Shown here piece by piece: positions 36,731 through 46,758 of a stretch of DNA of 64,000 nucleotides. Location: the NCBI RefSeq assembly GCF_003112735.1, contig NZ_BFBR01000001.1, positions 1 to 64,000 on the forward strand, read 5' to 3'. The DNA is from Candidatus Phycosocius bacilliformis. GTDB taxonomy: Bacteria > Pseudomonadota > Alphaproteobacteria > Caulobacterales > Aquidulcibacteraceae. The notes under the pieces are model-generated. The model had not been told where the DNA came from, made no database searches, and saw nothing but the letters and a program-made list of their open reading frames with translations. Position 1 is the stretch's first letter. Each line of letters starts with the position of its first letter. A program made the position numbers and the translations under genes.

Positions 36731-38228
36731 GCCTGTTGCCCTTGGCTTGTTTGTCTTGGCCTTGGCTGGTTCGGCAGGGGCACAAACACCGCGTGGACCA
36801 ATCCTGCTGGATGCGCCCGCAAGAATTGTCGAAGGCCAAATTGATCGACGATCGGCCATCGACGACCTCCGCGCTCTTGACCAAACTATCAGGGCGACGA
36901 TCCCTGACGGCGCGCCAATCCCTGAGATAAGCCAGACCAATGCGTTTATTGCCAATATTGAAGCAGCGCTACCGGCCACAATATCCCGCCGTGAGGTCGC
37001 GGCGGCTGCGATGGGGCTCGCTGGCACGTATCGCTCGTCACACATCTATGTCATGTTTCCCTACGAAAACTGGAATCTGGATGCTGCGCGCGGCGGCAAG
37101 AGGTTGGACAGGCCTATTGCACTGGGATCTGATGGGTCCCTCTTGATCGACAATCGCCCTGTCGAGCGCATTAATGGACGGCCCGCCGCCGACTTCGTTG
37201 CTTGGGCCAAGCAAAGCTATAGCTCTTATAATCCGCTGGACCTGCCCCAACGCATACGTAGTCGCGGCCCAGATATGTTATGGCTCTGGGGTATCGACGG
37301 CCCCTTTCGCCTCACCTTCCAAGATGGCGCACAGATGGTGATAGACGGGGTGACAATGTCCAAGCGGACCCACCCACTCCTCAGCAAATCGGGGGGCGGC
37401 AAACAAGACAAAAGGGGGAATGTGCCTTTTTCTCTTGTGGTCGATATGAACGTGGCCCGTCTGACTGTTGGAGCCTTTGACCAGCGTTATGAAAATGAAT
37501 GGGGTGCGCTCTTGACTCAGCTGCGCGCTGCTCTCTCTCAAGGTAAAGTCACAGACATCATCCTAGATTTGCGCGGAAATCGCGGTGGTGCGGGTCGTAT
37601 GACCTCTCAATTATTGGCGGTTTTGACCAACAAGGATGTGCCATTAAGCGGAGGAAAGCGTTGGAAGCGCTCTAAGGCCTACGAAGACGCGCTGGCTGAA
37701 TTTGTGCCCCCCTTGCTTCGGTTTACGCCGTGGCGTCGCGCCATTCTGGGGGCGGACGGTGTCGCAGCATTGGATTCAATCCCGATGGAGGCAACGCGTC
37801 ATTTTGAGGGCCAGGGGGTGTCGCAATTTGCTTCCATACTCGCACCTGCCCGGGTGCGGGTCCTTATGGATCAGGATACGGGCTCTTCAGCCACTCAGCT
37901 TGCGCGCGCGATCCAGTTTTTCAACCTTGGCATCCTCATTGGTGCGCCAAGCTCCAACCCGACCACCGAACTCGGTGAGATTGCCTTCTTCCGCCTTAAG
38001 CACAGCCAATTGGTGTTTGCTTCACCGTCTGCAGAGTTTCTCGATGTCTCGGGCAAAAGCACTGTCGGACCCGTGATGCCCGATATAGTGCTGTGCGGCG
38101 ATACCGGACTGTTTGCACCTCAATACGCGCTTGACGTTGCGCTTAACCGAAACGTCCCCCAAGTCCGCCAGATTCTGAATCTAAGCTTTCGACCTGATGC
38201 TGGTGAAACTGACTATTGCCGCACCTAA
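36714..38228 (+). CDS. S41-like (tail-specific/C-terminal processing) peptidase
   Basis: About 504 residues with a signal peptide (VALGLFVLALAGSAGAQ, residues ~8-25). Seen: the S41 core strand ILDLRGNRGGAGRMTSQLL and the nucleophile region MDQDTGSSATQLARAIQFF with Ser-Ser near residue 390, plus the GAPSSNPTTELG strand. A canonical CTP lysine is not obvious at the usual spacing, so activity should be treated as probable, not certain. The ATG at 36714 lies 17 bases inside the AraC gene, within a GGGGAAG context. The substrate is unknown. Confidence 0.78.
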   Translation: MDYGFKPVALGLFVLALAGSAGAQTPRGPILLDAPARIVEGQIDRRSAIDDLRALDQTIRATIPDGAPIPEISQTNAFIANIEAALPATISRREVAAAAMGLAGTYRSSHIYVMFPYENWNLDAARGGKRLDRPIALGSDGSLLIDNRPVERINGRPAADFVAWAKQSYSSYNPLDLPQRIRSRGPDMLWLWGIDGPFRLTFQDGAQMVIDGVTMSKRTHPLLSKSGGGKQDKRGNVPFSLVVDMNVARLTVGAFDQRYENEWGALLTQLRAALSQGKVTDIILDLRGNRGGAGRMTSQLLAVLTNKDVPLSGGKRWKRSKAYEDALAEFVPPLLRFTPWRRAILGADGVAALDSIPMEATRHFEGQGVSQFASILAPARVRVLMDQDTGSSATQLARAIQFFNLGILIGAPSSNPTTELGEIAFFRLKHSQLVFASPSAEFLDVSGKSTVGPVMPDIVLCGDTGLFAPQYALDVALNRNVPQVRQILNLSFRPDAGETDYCRT

Positions 38229-38294
38229 AGCTCACATTGTGCGGGTCACATCTGACTGAATGCCAAACCTCAGCAACCTGATCCACAACAGGCA

Positions 38295-39554
38295 ATGATG
38301 CGTAGGCATATTATGTCATTAGTGCAGTATAACCACTCTCTGCAGCCTTTGAGCCATGTTGACTGGACGCCCACGCGCGCCGCAGGTCTGGCGCGGCTGG
38401 AGGCGTTCCTTCCCCAAGCAGGACCTGCCTATGCGCGCACGCGCAACACGGATTTGGGGCCGCAGGATCGTTCGAACGTATCGGCCCTCTCACCCTGGCT
38501 GGCGCGGCGCATCCTGACTGAAGAAGAAGTGGGGCGACGGGTCTTGCAAGTGCATGGCTTTGTAAAGGCGGAGAAATTCATCCAGGAAGTCTATTGGCGC
38601 AGCTATTGGAAGGGGTGGCTGGAATTGCGGCCCCAAGTTCTGACCCGCTTCAATTCCGATCGCCTCGCCTTAAAGAGGCTGGAGGCTGACGATGCGGACC
38701 TCGCCCACCGCCTTGCCCAAGCCCGCGCAGGACAAACAGGAATTGCGTGTTTTGATGCCTGGGTAGAGGAACTGACGACTTTGGGATGGCTGCACAATCA
38801 CGCACGCATGTGGTTTGCCAGCATCTGGATTTTTACATTGCAATTGCCCTGGCAATTGGGTGCAGATTTTTTCTTCAAGCACCTCATGGATGCCGATGTC
38901 GCCTCCAACACCCTATCTTGGCGCTGGGTTGCGGGCCTGCACACCAAGGGCAAGCATTATGTGGCGCGCGCCAGCAATATCGAAGCCCATACCCAAGGCC
39001 GGTTCAATCCTGTTGGGCAATTGAATGAGACGGCATTACCCTTGGCAGAACCATTCCTTGAAACGGGGCCGGGACAATTGCCGCTGGCTGAGATGTGCTT
39101 GGAACGCCGGGTGGGCTTATTGCTGACCGCTGACGATCTGCACCCGCACTCCATCAATATACCAGCCAAAGTGGTTGGTGCGGCGGTGCTCGGTTCAGCA
39201 ATCATCGGCCCCAACGATGGGCCCAAGAACTGCTTTCTGCGCCGTGCCGAGCAGGATGCGTGTGCCCGGATGCAGGCCGATTTTGACGTCGACACCCAAG
39301 TCCGGGCATCCGTCGAGGACTTGGTGGCGTGGGCAACCAGCCTCAATGTGCGCGAGATTGTCACCCCTTATGCCCCAGTCGGCCCGACTGGGTGGCAATT
39401 GGCAGATGTGCAAGCCGCCCTGACCTCCCATGGCATCCGGCTCGTCCGCCTCAGACGGGCCTGGGACAGCAAGACATGGCCCTTGGCGACCGGGGGCTTT
39501 TTCAAATTGAAGGAAAAATTGCCCAAGCTGGTGGCCGAGCAGGCCGGACGCTGA
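38295..39554 (+). CDS. Photolyase/cryptochrome-like protein with FAD-binding half first
   Basis: A 419-residue protein. Residues ~30-235 match the FAD-binding helical domain of class I photolyases: RNTDLGPQDRSNVSALSPWLARR, WGTGW-like TLGWLHNHARMWFAS, DADVASNTLSWRWVAGLHT and RASNIEAHTQGRFNP. The remaining ~180 residues (from ~260) look like a Rossmann/antenna-type segment (VRASVEDLVAWATSLNVREIVTPYAPVGPTGWQL). In canonical photolyases the antenna domain comes first, so this one seems permuted or of a separate subfamily. Start ATG 38295 or 38313. It ends 15 bases before a second photolyase-family gene, suggesting one operon. Confidence 0.75.
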   Translation: MMRRHIMSLVQYNHSLQPLSHVDWTPTRAAGLARLEAFLPQAGPAYARTRNTDLGPQDRSNVSALSPWLARRILTEEEVGRRVLQVHGFVKAEKFIQEVYWRSYWKGWLELRPQVLTRFNSDRLALKRLEADDADLAHRLAQARAGQTGIACFDAWVEELTTLGWLHNHARMWFASIWIFTLQLPWQLGADFFFKHLMDADVASNTLSWRWVAGLHTKGKHYVARASNIEAHTQGRFNPVGQLNETALPLAEPFLETGPGQLPLAEMCLERRVGLLLTADDLHPHSINIPAKVVGAAVLGSAIIGPNDGPKNCFLRRAEQDACARMQADFDVDTQVRASVEDLVAWATSLNVREIVTPYAPVGPTGWQLADVQAALTSHGIRLVRLRRAWDSKTWPLATGGFFKLKEKLPKLVAEQAGR

Positions 39555-39569
39555 GGGGGCGGGCTGGCC

Positions 39570-41123
39570 ATGCTGGAAGTCGTTTGGTTCAAGCGCGACT
39601 TGCGGGTGCATGATCATGCGGCTCTGGTGGCGGCATGTGCGACCGGCAATCCCGTCCTGCCGCTCTACATCATTGAGCCCGATCTATGGGCACAGCCGGA
39701 AATGTCAGCCCGCCACTATGATTTTTTGGTCGAGTGCCTCAGAGACCTCGATGCGGCTCTTGCCGCGCGCGGGGCGGGCCTTGTGGTAGTTGTGGGCGAG
39801 GCATGTGCCGTGCTGTCCCGCGTGCATCAGACCCACGGCATCCGCACCATTCACGCCCATGAGGAAACCGGGCTTTTATGGACCTATCAGCGCGACAAGG
39901 CTGTGCGCGCCTGGGCCCGTCGTGCCGGAGTTGGCGTGCAGGAATTTCGCCAACACGGGGTTTGGCGCGGGCCTACAACACGAAATGGCTGGGCCACGCG
40001 CTGGGACACTCTGATGGGTGAGGCGGTCTTGCCCGCCCCCGACCATATCCGGGCTGTCCACTGGCGCAGCGACGAAATGCCGGATGCTGCAGGTCTGGGT
40101 CTGGCTGATGAGCCCTGCCCAGACCGCCAAACCGGTGGCCGCGCGGCGGGTGTGTCGTGTTTGAAAAGCTTTCTGGCCGATCGTGGCAGGCCCTATCGGA
40201 AAGCCATGTCGAGCCCAGCAGAAGGGGCTGTGGCCTGCTCGCGCCTGTCTCCACATTTGGCCTTTGGTAGCATATCCATGCGCGAAGCCTATGGTGCCGC
40301 GTCACGGGCGCTCGCCCGCTATCAGGCTGCTGGCGATCAGGTCTTTGCCGGATCAATCAATTCCTTCATTGCCCGACTGCATTGGCATTGCCACTTCATC
40401 CAGAAGCTGGAAGACCAGCCCGATATCGAATGTCGGAACCTGCATCCGGCCTATGATGGATTGCGGCAGGCAAAGCCGGAAGATCAGGCCGTGGCGCAGG
40501 CTTGGATCACCGGCCAGACCGGCTTTGCCTTTGTCGATGCCTGCATGCGCTCCTTGGCGGCGACCGGCTGGCTCAACTTCCGCATGCGGGCGATGGTAAT
40601 GAGCTTTGCCAGCTATCATCTCTGGCTGGACTGGCGGCTGCCCGCGACGTGGCTTGCCCGCCAATTCACCGACTTTGAGCCCGGCATTCACTATAGCCAG
40701 GTGCAAATGCAATCCGGAACGACCGGCATCAATACCCCGCGTATCTATAACCCGGTCAAGCAATCACGCGATCAGGACCCGGAAGGCGATTTCATCCGTC
40801 GTTGGATACCCGAATTGGCGCATTTGCCAAGTGAGCTGATCCATGAGCCTTGGATGGCCGCCCAACATCTGGCTTTTGCCGATGGCCCGCATCTGGCCTA
40901 TCCTGCACCCTTGGTGGATCATGTTGCCGCGGCCGCCTTTGCCCGTCGAACGATCCATGATGTCCGCCGGGACGACAAACACCGCATGCACGCCCGCACA
41001 ATCCAAGACCGGCATGGCAGCCGAAAATCGGGGATACGGCAGGTGTCGGAGGCCCGCGCTATCGCGCGGCGGGCCTCAAAGCCCAGAACCAAAGCTACCG
41101 ATCAGATCAGCTTTGACTTTTAA
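39570..41123 (+). CDS. Cryptochrome/photolyase family protein
   Basis: A 517-residue flavoprotein with canonical order: N-terminal antenna domain ([21 protein letters not shown] ... [19 protein letters not shown]) and C-terminal FAD domain ([78 protein letters not shown]). The tail is basic and probably disordered. Members repair UV cyclobutane dimers or act as blue-light sensors; which applies is not decided by sequence. It follows the permuted photolyase-like gene by 15 bases and is followed by a terminator-like hairpin. Confidence 0.9.
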   Translation: MLEVVWFKRDLRVHDHAALVAACATGNPVLPLYIIEPDLWAQPEMSARHYDFLVECLRDLDAALAARGAGLVVVVGEACAVLSRVHQTHGIRTIHAHEETGLLWTYQRDKAVRAWARRAGVGVQEFRQHGVWRGPTTRNGWATRWDTLMGEAVLPAPDHIRAVHWRSDEMPDAAGLGLADEPCPDRQTGGRAAGVSCLKSFLADRGRPYRKAMSSPAEGAVACSRLSPHLAFGSISMREAYGAASRALARYQAAGDQVFAGSINSFIARLHWHCHFIQKLEDQPDIECRNLHPAYDGLRQAKPEDQAVAQAWITGQTGFAFVDACMRSLAATGWLNFRMRAMVMSFASYHLWLDWRLPATWLARQFTDFEPGIHYSQVQMQSGTTGINTPRIYNPVKQSRDQDPEGDFIRRWIPELAHLPSELIHEPWMAAQHLAFADGPHLAYPAPLVDHVAAAAFARRTIHDVRRDDKHRMHARTIQDRHGSRKSGIRQVSEARAIARRASKPRTKATDQISFDF

Positions 41124-41133
41124 AGACGGCAAA

Positions 41134-41163
41134 GGGCGCATCACCGTCACGGGTGCTGCGCCC
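41134..41163. terminator. Hairpin between convergent photolyase and ahpD genes
   Basis: gggcgca (41134-41140) pairs with tgcgccc (41157-41163) and an inner cacc/ggtg pair extends the stem. It lies in the 60-base gap between the photolyase stop and the ahpD stop, so it may terminate both. Confidence 0.6.
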
Positions 41164-41183
41164 CCCATTCCCTCAGAGTGGTC

Positions 41184-41705
41184 TTAGGGAATTGCGCGCA
41201 GAACCGCACTGGCTGCAGCCACCACAGAGGCAATGCGCAGTGCGGCTTGGATCGTGAGTGCTGGCACACCGTGCTTCTTCAACTCCGCCTCATGGCTGTC
41301 CAAGCACATGCCACAGCCATTGATGGCCGAGACCGCAAGACTCCACAATTCGAAATCGATCTTCTCCACGCCGGGATTGGCGAGCACGTTCATGCGCAAG
41401 CCTGCCCGCAGCGTCTGATACTCAGGATTATGCATCAGATGCAGCGCCCGGTAATAGACATTGTTCATCGCCATGATCGCCGCGGCGGATCGCGCCGCAT
41501 CCATAGCTTGAGGCGATAAGCGGCTTTGGGCTTCGGCTTCAAAAGCCTGCACCACCTGAGGCTGACCAATCGCCACAGCAGAAGCCAGAAAAGTGCCCCA
41601 CTTTTGTTGGTCGGTCAGCGTGGTTTCATTGGCCAACGAACCAAGGTTCAGGCGAATATCCTTGGCATAATCGGGAATTTGTTCGCGCAATTGTTCAAGC
41701 GTCAT
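41184..41705 (-). CDS. ahpD: Alkyl hydroperoxidase AhpD
   Basis: A 173-residue carboxymuconolactone-decarboxylase-fold thiol protein that reduces AhpC and has weak peroxidase activity. Seen: the redox pair C131-x-x-C134 and H138 in [18 protein letters not shown], with [23 protein letters not shown] upstream, as in AhpD. Length is normal. It lies downstream of ahpC across a strong terminator, so its expression is either by read-through or from its own promoter. Confidence 0.95.
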   Translation of the reverse strand: MTLEQLREQIPDYAKDIRLNLGSLANETTLTDQQKWGTFLASAVAIGQPQVVQAFEAEAQSRLSPQAMDAARSAAAIMAMNNVYYRALHLMHNPEYQTLRAGLRMNVLANPGVEKIDFELWSLAVSAINGCGMCLDSHEAELKKHGVPALTIQAALRIASVVAAASAVLRAIP

Positions 41706-41759
41706 GGGAGGAATCCTCGGTCAGCCGACCATCAGACAAGGCCTCAAATCGAGGCAGAC

Positions 41760-41802
41760 AAAAAAGGCGTCGGATGTCGGGGTTGCCCAGCCATCCGACG
41801 CA
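41760..41802 (-). terminator. Terminator after ahpC
   Basis: gcgtcggatg pairs with catccgacgc (10-bp stem, ~15-base loop), and the minus-strand transcript continues into a run of T residues (ccttttttg). It lies in the gap between ahpC and ahpD. Confidence 0.85.
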
Positions 41803-41808
41803 TTTAGC

Positions 41809-42357
41809 TTAGAGAACAGCGCCGCCTGCAGGGCGGTTGCAAGGGCACAGTTCATCGGTTTGGAAGCCGTCCAGCAGACGCAAGATTTCGTCTGGGTTAC
41901 GACCAACGTTCAAATTATTCACTGATGCGTGCTGGATCACATTGTTTGGGTCCACCAAGAAGGTGGCACGCAGTGCAACGCCTGCGGCCTTGTCACGCAC
42001 ACCCAGACCGTCGACCAGCTCACCCTTGGTATCGGCAAAGGCATATTGCTTCAGATTGGCTAGGTCTGGATGCTCACGCCGCCAGGCCAGCTTGCAGAAC
42101 TCATTGTCGGTTGAACCGCCCAAGACGACGCAGTCGCGGTCTGCAAATTCGCCGACCAGCTTGTCAAAGCCGACAATCTCAGTTGGGCAGACAAAAGTGA
42201 AGTCCTTGGGGTAAAAATAGATCAGCTTCCACTTGCCTTCAAAGCTGGTCTCAGTGATGTCGAAGAAGGCGCTTTCGCCTTTTTCTTCATGGGCCTTGAA
42301 GCCTGGCTTCACGCCGGTCACGGTAAATGCGGGGAGGGTATCGCCTACGGTCAACAT
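41809..42357 (-). CDS. ahpC: Alkyl hydroperoxide reductase AhpC (CxC type)
   Basis: A 182-residue 2-Cys peroxiredoxin reducing hydroperoxides. Seen: the peroxidatic site YPKDFTFVCPTEIVGFD (C57) and a C-terminal C171-P-C173 pair (ELCPCNRPAGG), the pattern of AhpC proteins recycled by AhpD rather than by AhpF. This matches the adjacent ahpD. An oxyR gene is not seen beside it. A promoter should lie in the AT-rich gap upstream (42358 on). Confidence 0.96.
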   Translation of the reverse strand: MLTVGDTLPAFTVTGVKPGFKAHEEKGESAFFDITETSFEGKWKLIYFYPKDFTFVCPTEIVGFDKLVGEFADRDCVVLGGSTDNEFCKLAWRREHPDLANLKQYAFADTKGELVDGLGVRDKAAGVALRATFLVDPNNVIQHASVNNLNVGRNPDEILRLLDGFQTDELCPCNRPAGGAVL

Positions 42358-42893
42358 TGTGTTTTTCTCCTAGGCCGCGCCAACAATGGAACGGCACGGG
42401 GGGCGATATAGAGTGGATATGAGATTTGGCAAATTGATTGATTGACTATTTACAATAGAACAAATCTATAACTGCAGCGACAAAGAAGGTCATCCGACAA
42501 CGGAACGAATCAGCGCTTGGCTGGGCATCAAATGTTGTCGCGGTAAACGAAGTTACATTAGCATAAAAAGTAAATGAATTGAGCATTCTGAAAAGCAAGG
42601 AAATTATCAACTGAGGGACTCGGTGAGTATAGTCCAAAACGACGACTGAAGTTCAAATCCTGCCAATACCAGCCAGGAATATCCATTTATTAAGCATTTA
42701 AGGTTACCGTCATTCTCCATTTCGATAGCTCCTGAAAGGGTGCGCGCCAAAGTTTTTGTAAAGCTGAACCCAGCCAAGCCTGCCGACCAATATCTCTCGA
42801 TGCACGCAGGTCAATGCCAACGACAACACAATTGGCGGGTTTCAAGCTTGGTCGGTCACAGCATGTGGCCGGAGAATGCGGGGGGAAGTTCCA
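42358..42893. other. AT-rich divergent region between ahpC and OprB porin gene
   Basis: 536 bases, markedly AT-rich at about 42420-42720, contrasting with the flanks. It should hold the ahpC promoter on the left and that of the porin gene on the right. A segment near 42649-42676 (agttcaaatcctgcc ... accagcca) looks like the 3' end of a tRNA gene, but no acceptor or T stem can be built. No coding gene seen. Confidence 0.4.
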
Positions 42894-44087
42894 GTGCGCT
42901 TGACAACAACCCAAATGACGATGGCCGGCTTTATCGCCGGTATTTTGACCTCCAGCGCCGCTTTGGCAGACGGAGGTAAGCCACTCGATGGGCTTCGCGG
43001 TGCTATTGAACCAAGCGGCTTGTCGATTGAAGCCGAATATACCGGCGAGTGGGTGAGCGCCCACCAAGGTGCCGCCGACGGCAAATCCTTCTTTCTCGAC
43101 AATGTCAATGTGCTGGTGAATTGGGATCTTGAAAAAGCTTTCGGCCTCAAAGGTACCACGCTTTACATGAATGTGCTGGGCAATTCGGGGGACCGCCCGA
43201 ATGACCGCATCGGCACTTTAGAGGGTGTTTCCAATCTCGAAGTCGCCGATGGCCGATTCAAAGTCTATGAGTTTGCCGTTGAGCAAGCTTTTGGCGACAA
43301 CACTTCTGTGTCGTTTGGCTATATTGACCTGAACGCCCATTTCTATGCAACCGACGCATCAGGTTTGCTGGTAGGCCCTCCCTATGGGATTGGCACCGAA
43401 CTGGCTGCCACTGGCAGCAACGGCCCGTCCATTTTCCCATCGACGTCTTTGGCCCTGGTCGGCAAATTCAAGCCAACGGAGAATTCCTATCTGCGCGTCG
43501 GGGTTTTTGGGGCCCGCGCGCACAATTGGGGGGACCCCGGTTCATCGAACAATTTCAATGAGGGCTCGCTGGTCATTGCCGAAGCAGGCTTGACCAGCCG
43601 CGGCCTCCTCGCGCTGGGGGGCTGGCGCTACACCGACAAAGTGGCCGCATATCGCCCAACAGGGCCCGCAGCATCCATACAACCCTGGGGCATTTACGGC
43701 CTGGTAGAACAGCCCCTTATCGAATCTGAAACCGGACCATCTGTGACGGGCTTTGTGCGCGCGGGTGTGAGCGACGGCGACACATCTGACTTCACCGGTT
43801 CCTTCTCGGCCGGTTTTCTCGTTGATCGCGCTCTGCCCGGCCGACCCAACAGCCAGTTCTCTCTTGGCGTCCGTCATGCCTATGTTTCTGACCAATTCAA
43901 GGACACCGCGCGCAGCAACGGCGATACACCAAAGTCGGGAGAATCCGGCGTGGAAGTGACTGTGGCAGATCAGCTCACTTCTTCCATTAGCCTGCAGGGC
44001 AGCCTGCACTATGCACCAAACCCCGGAGCCGTGAAATCCGCTGAGGACGCTTTGATTTCCAGCGTCCGACTGACTGTCGCTTTCTGA
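42894..44087 (+). CDS. OprB-family carbohydrate porin
   Basis: About 397 residues. Seen: a signal peptide (MTMAGFIAGILTSSAALADGG region), repeated amphipathic beta-strands, the conserved opening LSIEAEYTGEWVSAHQG, VNVLVNWDLEKAFGLKGTTLYMNVLGNSGD and a C-terminal Phe (RLTVAF), the mark of outer-membrane porins. OprB porins admit sugars. Start GTG 42894 has a GGGGGAAG site five bases upstream; an ATG at 42876 is in frame. It lies just upstream of the chemotaxis operon but on its own promoter, and a link to sugar chemotaxis is speculative. Confidence 0.85.
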   Translation: MRLTTTQMTMAGFIAGILTSSAALADGGKPLDGLRGAIEPSGLSIEAEYTGEWVSAHQGAADGKSFFLDNVNVLVNWDLEKAFGLKGTTLYMNVLGNSGDRPNDRIGTLEGVSNLEVADGRFKVYEFAVEQAFGDNTSVSFGYIDLNAHFYATDASGLLVGPPYGIGTELAATGSNGPSIFPSTSLALVGKFKPTENSYLRVGVFGARAHNWGDPGSSNNFNEGSLVIAEAGLTSRGLLALGGWRYTDKVAAYRPTGPAASIQPWGIYGLVEQPLIESETGPSVTGFVRAGVSDGDTSDFTGSFSAGFLVDRALPGRPNSQFSLGVRHAYVSDQFKDTARSNGDTPKSGESGVEVTVADQLTSSISLQGSLHYAPNPGAVKSAEDALISSVRLTVAF

Positions 44088-44148
44088 TCCATCGGCGCGA
44101 CAACCAACCCTTTTTAGTCTGAATACGACCTAGCAGGAGCAACCGAAC

Positions 44149-46092
44149 ATGAAGACGATCAAGCAGAAGGTCTGGGCAGGCGGGGCCGCCGTGACGATCA
44201 TGCTGATGATGTGTGCCGGTGCCGGCATCTGGTCAGCCAATGCGTTGATAGGTGCCAAGATGCAGGTGGATCAGGCCGCCAAAATGGCCAAGATGCACAT
44301 GCAGGCTGACATGATGCACGATGCCATGCGCGGGGATGTGCTGAACTCGATGTTGGCCGTTGACCCCGAAAATGGCATCGACCCTAAAGTCGCAGAGGCC
44401 GATCTGGCTGAACATGCAAAATCCTTCACTGACTCGATTGCCCAGTCGAAGGAATTGGCTCCCAACCCTGACTTGGTGGGCTTGGTAACGGCGTTGGAGC
44501 CTGAATTGGTGACCTATGCTGAGCGGGCTCAAGCCATCCAAAAAATCACGGCTACAGGGGAAAAGCCCTCTGCGGCTGTCCTCAAGCAATTTGCAGATCA
44601 GTTCAGCGTGGTGGAAACCAAGATGGAAAGCTTGGGCGATTCCATTGCAGCCTATGGTACCGCCGCGGCCAAGACATCGGACACCACCAGCATGATTGCC
44701 AACACGATCATGGGCTTCATTCTGGTACTGGGCTTTATCTTTAGCGCGGGCCTGATCTGGTTTGCGATCAAGGGCATCATTGTGCCCATGGCCTCGCTGC
44801 AGGCAGCTTTGGCAGAAATGGCCAAGGGCAAGGCCAATGTAACTTTGAGCGAGATTGACCGCCAGGACGAGATTGGGGCCATCGCCCAATCGGTTGTGGA
44901 TTTACAAGCCATGCTCGACGCCAAGGCCAAAGCCGAGGCCGAGGAAGAAGCCAACCGCCAGCAGGCCGCGGCTCAGATGCGTCAGCGGGAAGAAAACATC
45001 AACCGCGCCCGCGCCGAACTGCAGGCCCAGGTCGTTTCCAGCCTTGGTGATGCATTGGGCCGTCTGAGCGATGGTGACCTGACCTCCAAGATCGAAGGCG
45101 ACTTCCCTGAGGAATTCAAGCAGATCCGTGATGACTATAATCACGCCGTGAGCACGTTGCAGGAAGCCCTCGCCTTTGTCGCATCCAATGCGGCTTCGAT
45201 CCGCAGCGGGGCAACCGAAATCGCAAACGCCGCCGATGATTTGTCGCGTCGCACAGAACAGCAGGCAGCCAGCCTCGAGGAAACCGCCGCAGCACTCGAC
45301 GAGGTGACGGCAACGGTCAATAAAACCGCGACAGGTGCCCGCCAAGCCTCCACGGTGGTGCGCGACGCGCGCGGGGAAGCCGAAGTTACAGGCGCTGTGG
45401 TCAGCGATGCGGTGGCAGCCATGACCGCGATTGAGGATTCAGCACAGAAGATCAGCCAGATTATTGGCGTGATTGATGAAATCGCCTTCCAGACCAATCT
45501 GTTGGCACTCAATGCCGGGGTGGAAGCTGCCCGCGCCGGGGATGCCGGCCGTGGCTTTGCAGTGGTGGCCTCTGAAGTGCGGGCCTTGGCTCAACGCTCA
45601 GCCGACGCTGCCAAGGAAATCAAGACACTGATCTCCTATAGTTCCGCCCAAGTTAGTTCCGGGGTGACCCTGGTCGGCAAGAGCGGGGAGTCGTTGCATC
45701 GCATTGTCAGCCGGGTCAGCGAAATCGACAGCTTGATCTCCGAAATTGCCGCTTCGGCTCAGGAACAAGCAACTGCCTTGGCCCAGGTCAATTCGGCGGT
45801 CAATCATATGGACCAAGTCACCCAACAAAACGCTGCAATGGTGGAAGAGACGACTGCGGCCTGCCACGCACTCAACCGCGAGGGCGATGCGCTGGAAGCC
45901 TCGCTGTCGAGTTTCAATCTTGGGCTTTCGATTCAACCGGCCCGTCATATTCCAACCGCACGTCCGGCATCCAGCACCCCAATTTCGGCCAGCACGCGCA
46001 AGACGATCGCAGCGATCAAGCCGCTCGGTCGTGGTGGGGCGGCCCCTAAGCCTACCGCCCAAGCCGACGAGGATGATTGGGAAGAATTCTGA
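44149..46092 (+). CDS. Methyl-accepting chemotaxis protein (mcpA position)
   Basis: A 647-residue chemoreceptor. Seen: TM1 near residues 8-32, a periplasmic four-helix-type sensor (~33-185), TM2 ([25 protein letters not shown], ~185-210), HAMP, a second coiled-coil linker, and the signalling tip [21 protein letters not shown] (around residue 443-463). The C-terminus ends DDWEEF, resembling the pentapeptide by which CheR and CheB dock to receptors. It is the first gene of the 12-gene chemotaxis operon and sits where Caulobacter has mcpA. The ligand is unknown. Confidence 0.95.
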   Translation: MKTIKQKVWAGGAAVTIMLMMCAGAGIWSANALIGAKMQVDQAAKMAKMHMQADMMHDAMRGDVLNSMLAVDPENGIDPKVAEADLAEHAKSFTDSIAQSKELAPNPDLVGLVTALEPELVTYAERAQAIQKITATGEKPSAAVLKQFADQFSVVETKMESLGDSIAAYGTAAAKTSDTTSMIANTIMGFILVLGFIFSAGLIWFAIKGIIVPMASLQAALAEMAKGKANVTLSEIDRQDEIGAIAQSVVDLQAMLDAKAKAEAEEEANRQQAAAQMRQREENINRARAELQAQVVSSLGDALGRLSDGDLTSKIEGDFPEEFKQIRDDYNHAVSTLQEALAFVASNAASIRSGATEIANAADDLSRRTEQQAASLEETAAALDEVTATVNKTATGARQASTVVRDARGEAEVTGAVVSDAVAAMTAIEDSAQKISQIIGVIDEIAFQTNLLALNAGVEAARAGDAGRGFAVVASEVRALAQRSADAAKEIKTLISYSSAQVSSGVTLVGKSGESLHRIVSRVSEIDSLISEIAASAQEQATALAQVNSAVNHMDQVTQQNAAMVEETTAACHALNREGDALEASLSSFNLGLSIQPARHIPTARPASSTPISASTRKTIAAIKPLGRGGAAPKPTAQADEDDWEEF

Positions 46093-46112
46093 GCCCTAAA
46101 GGACATCTGACC

Positions 46113-46391
46113 ATGACGGTCTATCACCTGCCCGCCAATCTTGACACCCGCACCGCACCCCAGGTGCATGCGGCCTTAAATGGTCTGGAAGACCAACCCG
46201 TCAGCTTGGACGGCAGCCAAGTTGAAAGCCTTGGCGGTCAATGCTTGCAAATCCTGCTGGCTGCCCATGCTGCTTGGACCCACCGCAATTTAGCCTTTGC
46301 CATTCAAAGCCCGTCGGAGGCCTTGTGCGCCCAATGGGCCGCCTTCGGGGCACCGGCCGACCTGTTAAGCCCGCTTGGAGACACGCCATGA
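46113..46391 (+). CDS. cheX: STAS-domain protein (cheX position)
   Basis: A 92-residue single STAS domain. Seen: LPANLDTRTAPQVHAALNGLE, the QPVSLDGSQVESLGGQCLQILLAA strand-helix containing the phosphoacceptor-like serine region, and LAFAIQSPSEALCAQW. STAS domains act as switches in anti-sigma-antagonist-type systems. In Caulobacter a gene in this position is called cheX; it is not the CheX phosphatase of spirochaetes. Start ATG 46113 has AAGGA nine bases before it. It overlaps the next cheY by four bases. Confidence 0.8.
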   Translation: MTVYHLPANLDTRTAPQVHAALNGLEDQPVSLDGSQVESLGGQCLQILLAAHAAWTHRNLAFAIQSPSEALCAQWAAFGAPADLLSPLGDTP

Positions 46392-46753
46392 ACAAGAAAA
46401 TCCTGACCGTCGATGACAGCCGGACCATGCGTGACATGCTCAAGCTGGCACTCAGCGATGCGGGCTATGACGTCGTCCAGGCCGAGGACGGTGTGGATGG
46501 ACTGGAAACCCTCGACCGCGAGGGAGCCGATGTGGTGATTACCGACATCAATATGCCCCGTATGGATGGCTTTGGATTTATCGAAGGGGTGCGGGCCAAT
46601 CCGGCCTATCGCGGTCTGCCGGTTTTGGTTCTAACCACTGAAAGCTCGCCTGAAAAGAAAGCCCGCGCGAAGGAAGCCGGTGCCACCGGCTGGATCGTCA
46701 AGCCATTCGACCCAGTCAAACTGGTCGATGTCGTCCGCCGCGTATCAGGATAA
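46388..46753 (+). CDS. cheY: CheY response regulator (CheYI)
   Basis: A 121-residue single receiver domain that carries the chemotaxis signal to the flagellar motor. Seen: the acid pair in ILTVDDSRTM, phosphorylated D53 in VVITDINMPRMDGF, Thr in VLVLTTESS and the Lys of IVKPFDP. Its ATG overlaps the STAS gene stop (ATGA). It is directly followed by cheA, five bases on. Confidence 0.95.
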   Translation: MNKKILTVDDSRTMRDMLKLALSDAGYDVVQAEDGVDGLETLDREGADVVITDINMPRMDGFGFIEGVRANPAYRGLPVLVLTTESSPEKKARAKEAGATGWIVKPFDPVKLVDVVRRVSG

Positions 46754-46758
46754 ACCCA

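Noticed and set aside
42640-42680. tRNA gene in the ahpC-porin gap
   Set aside because: Only a T-loop-like and CCA-like piece is present; the acceptor, D and anticodon stems cannot be built.
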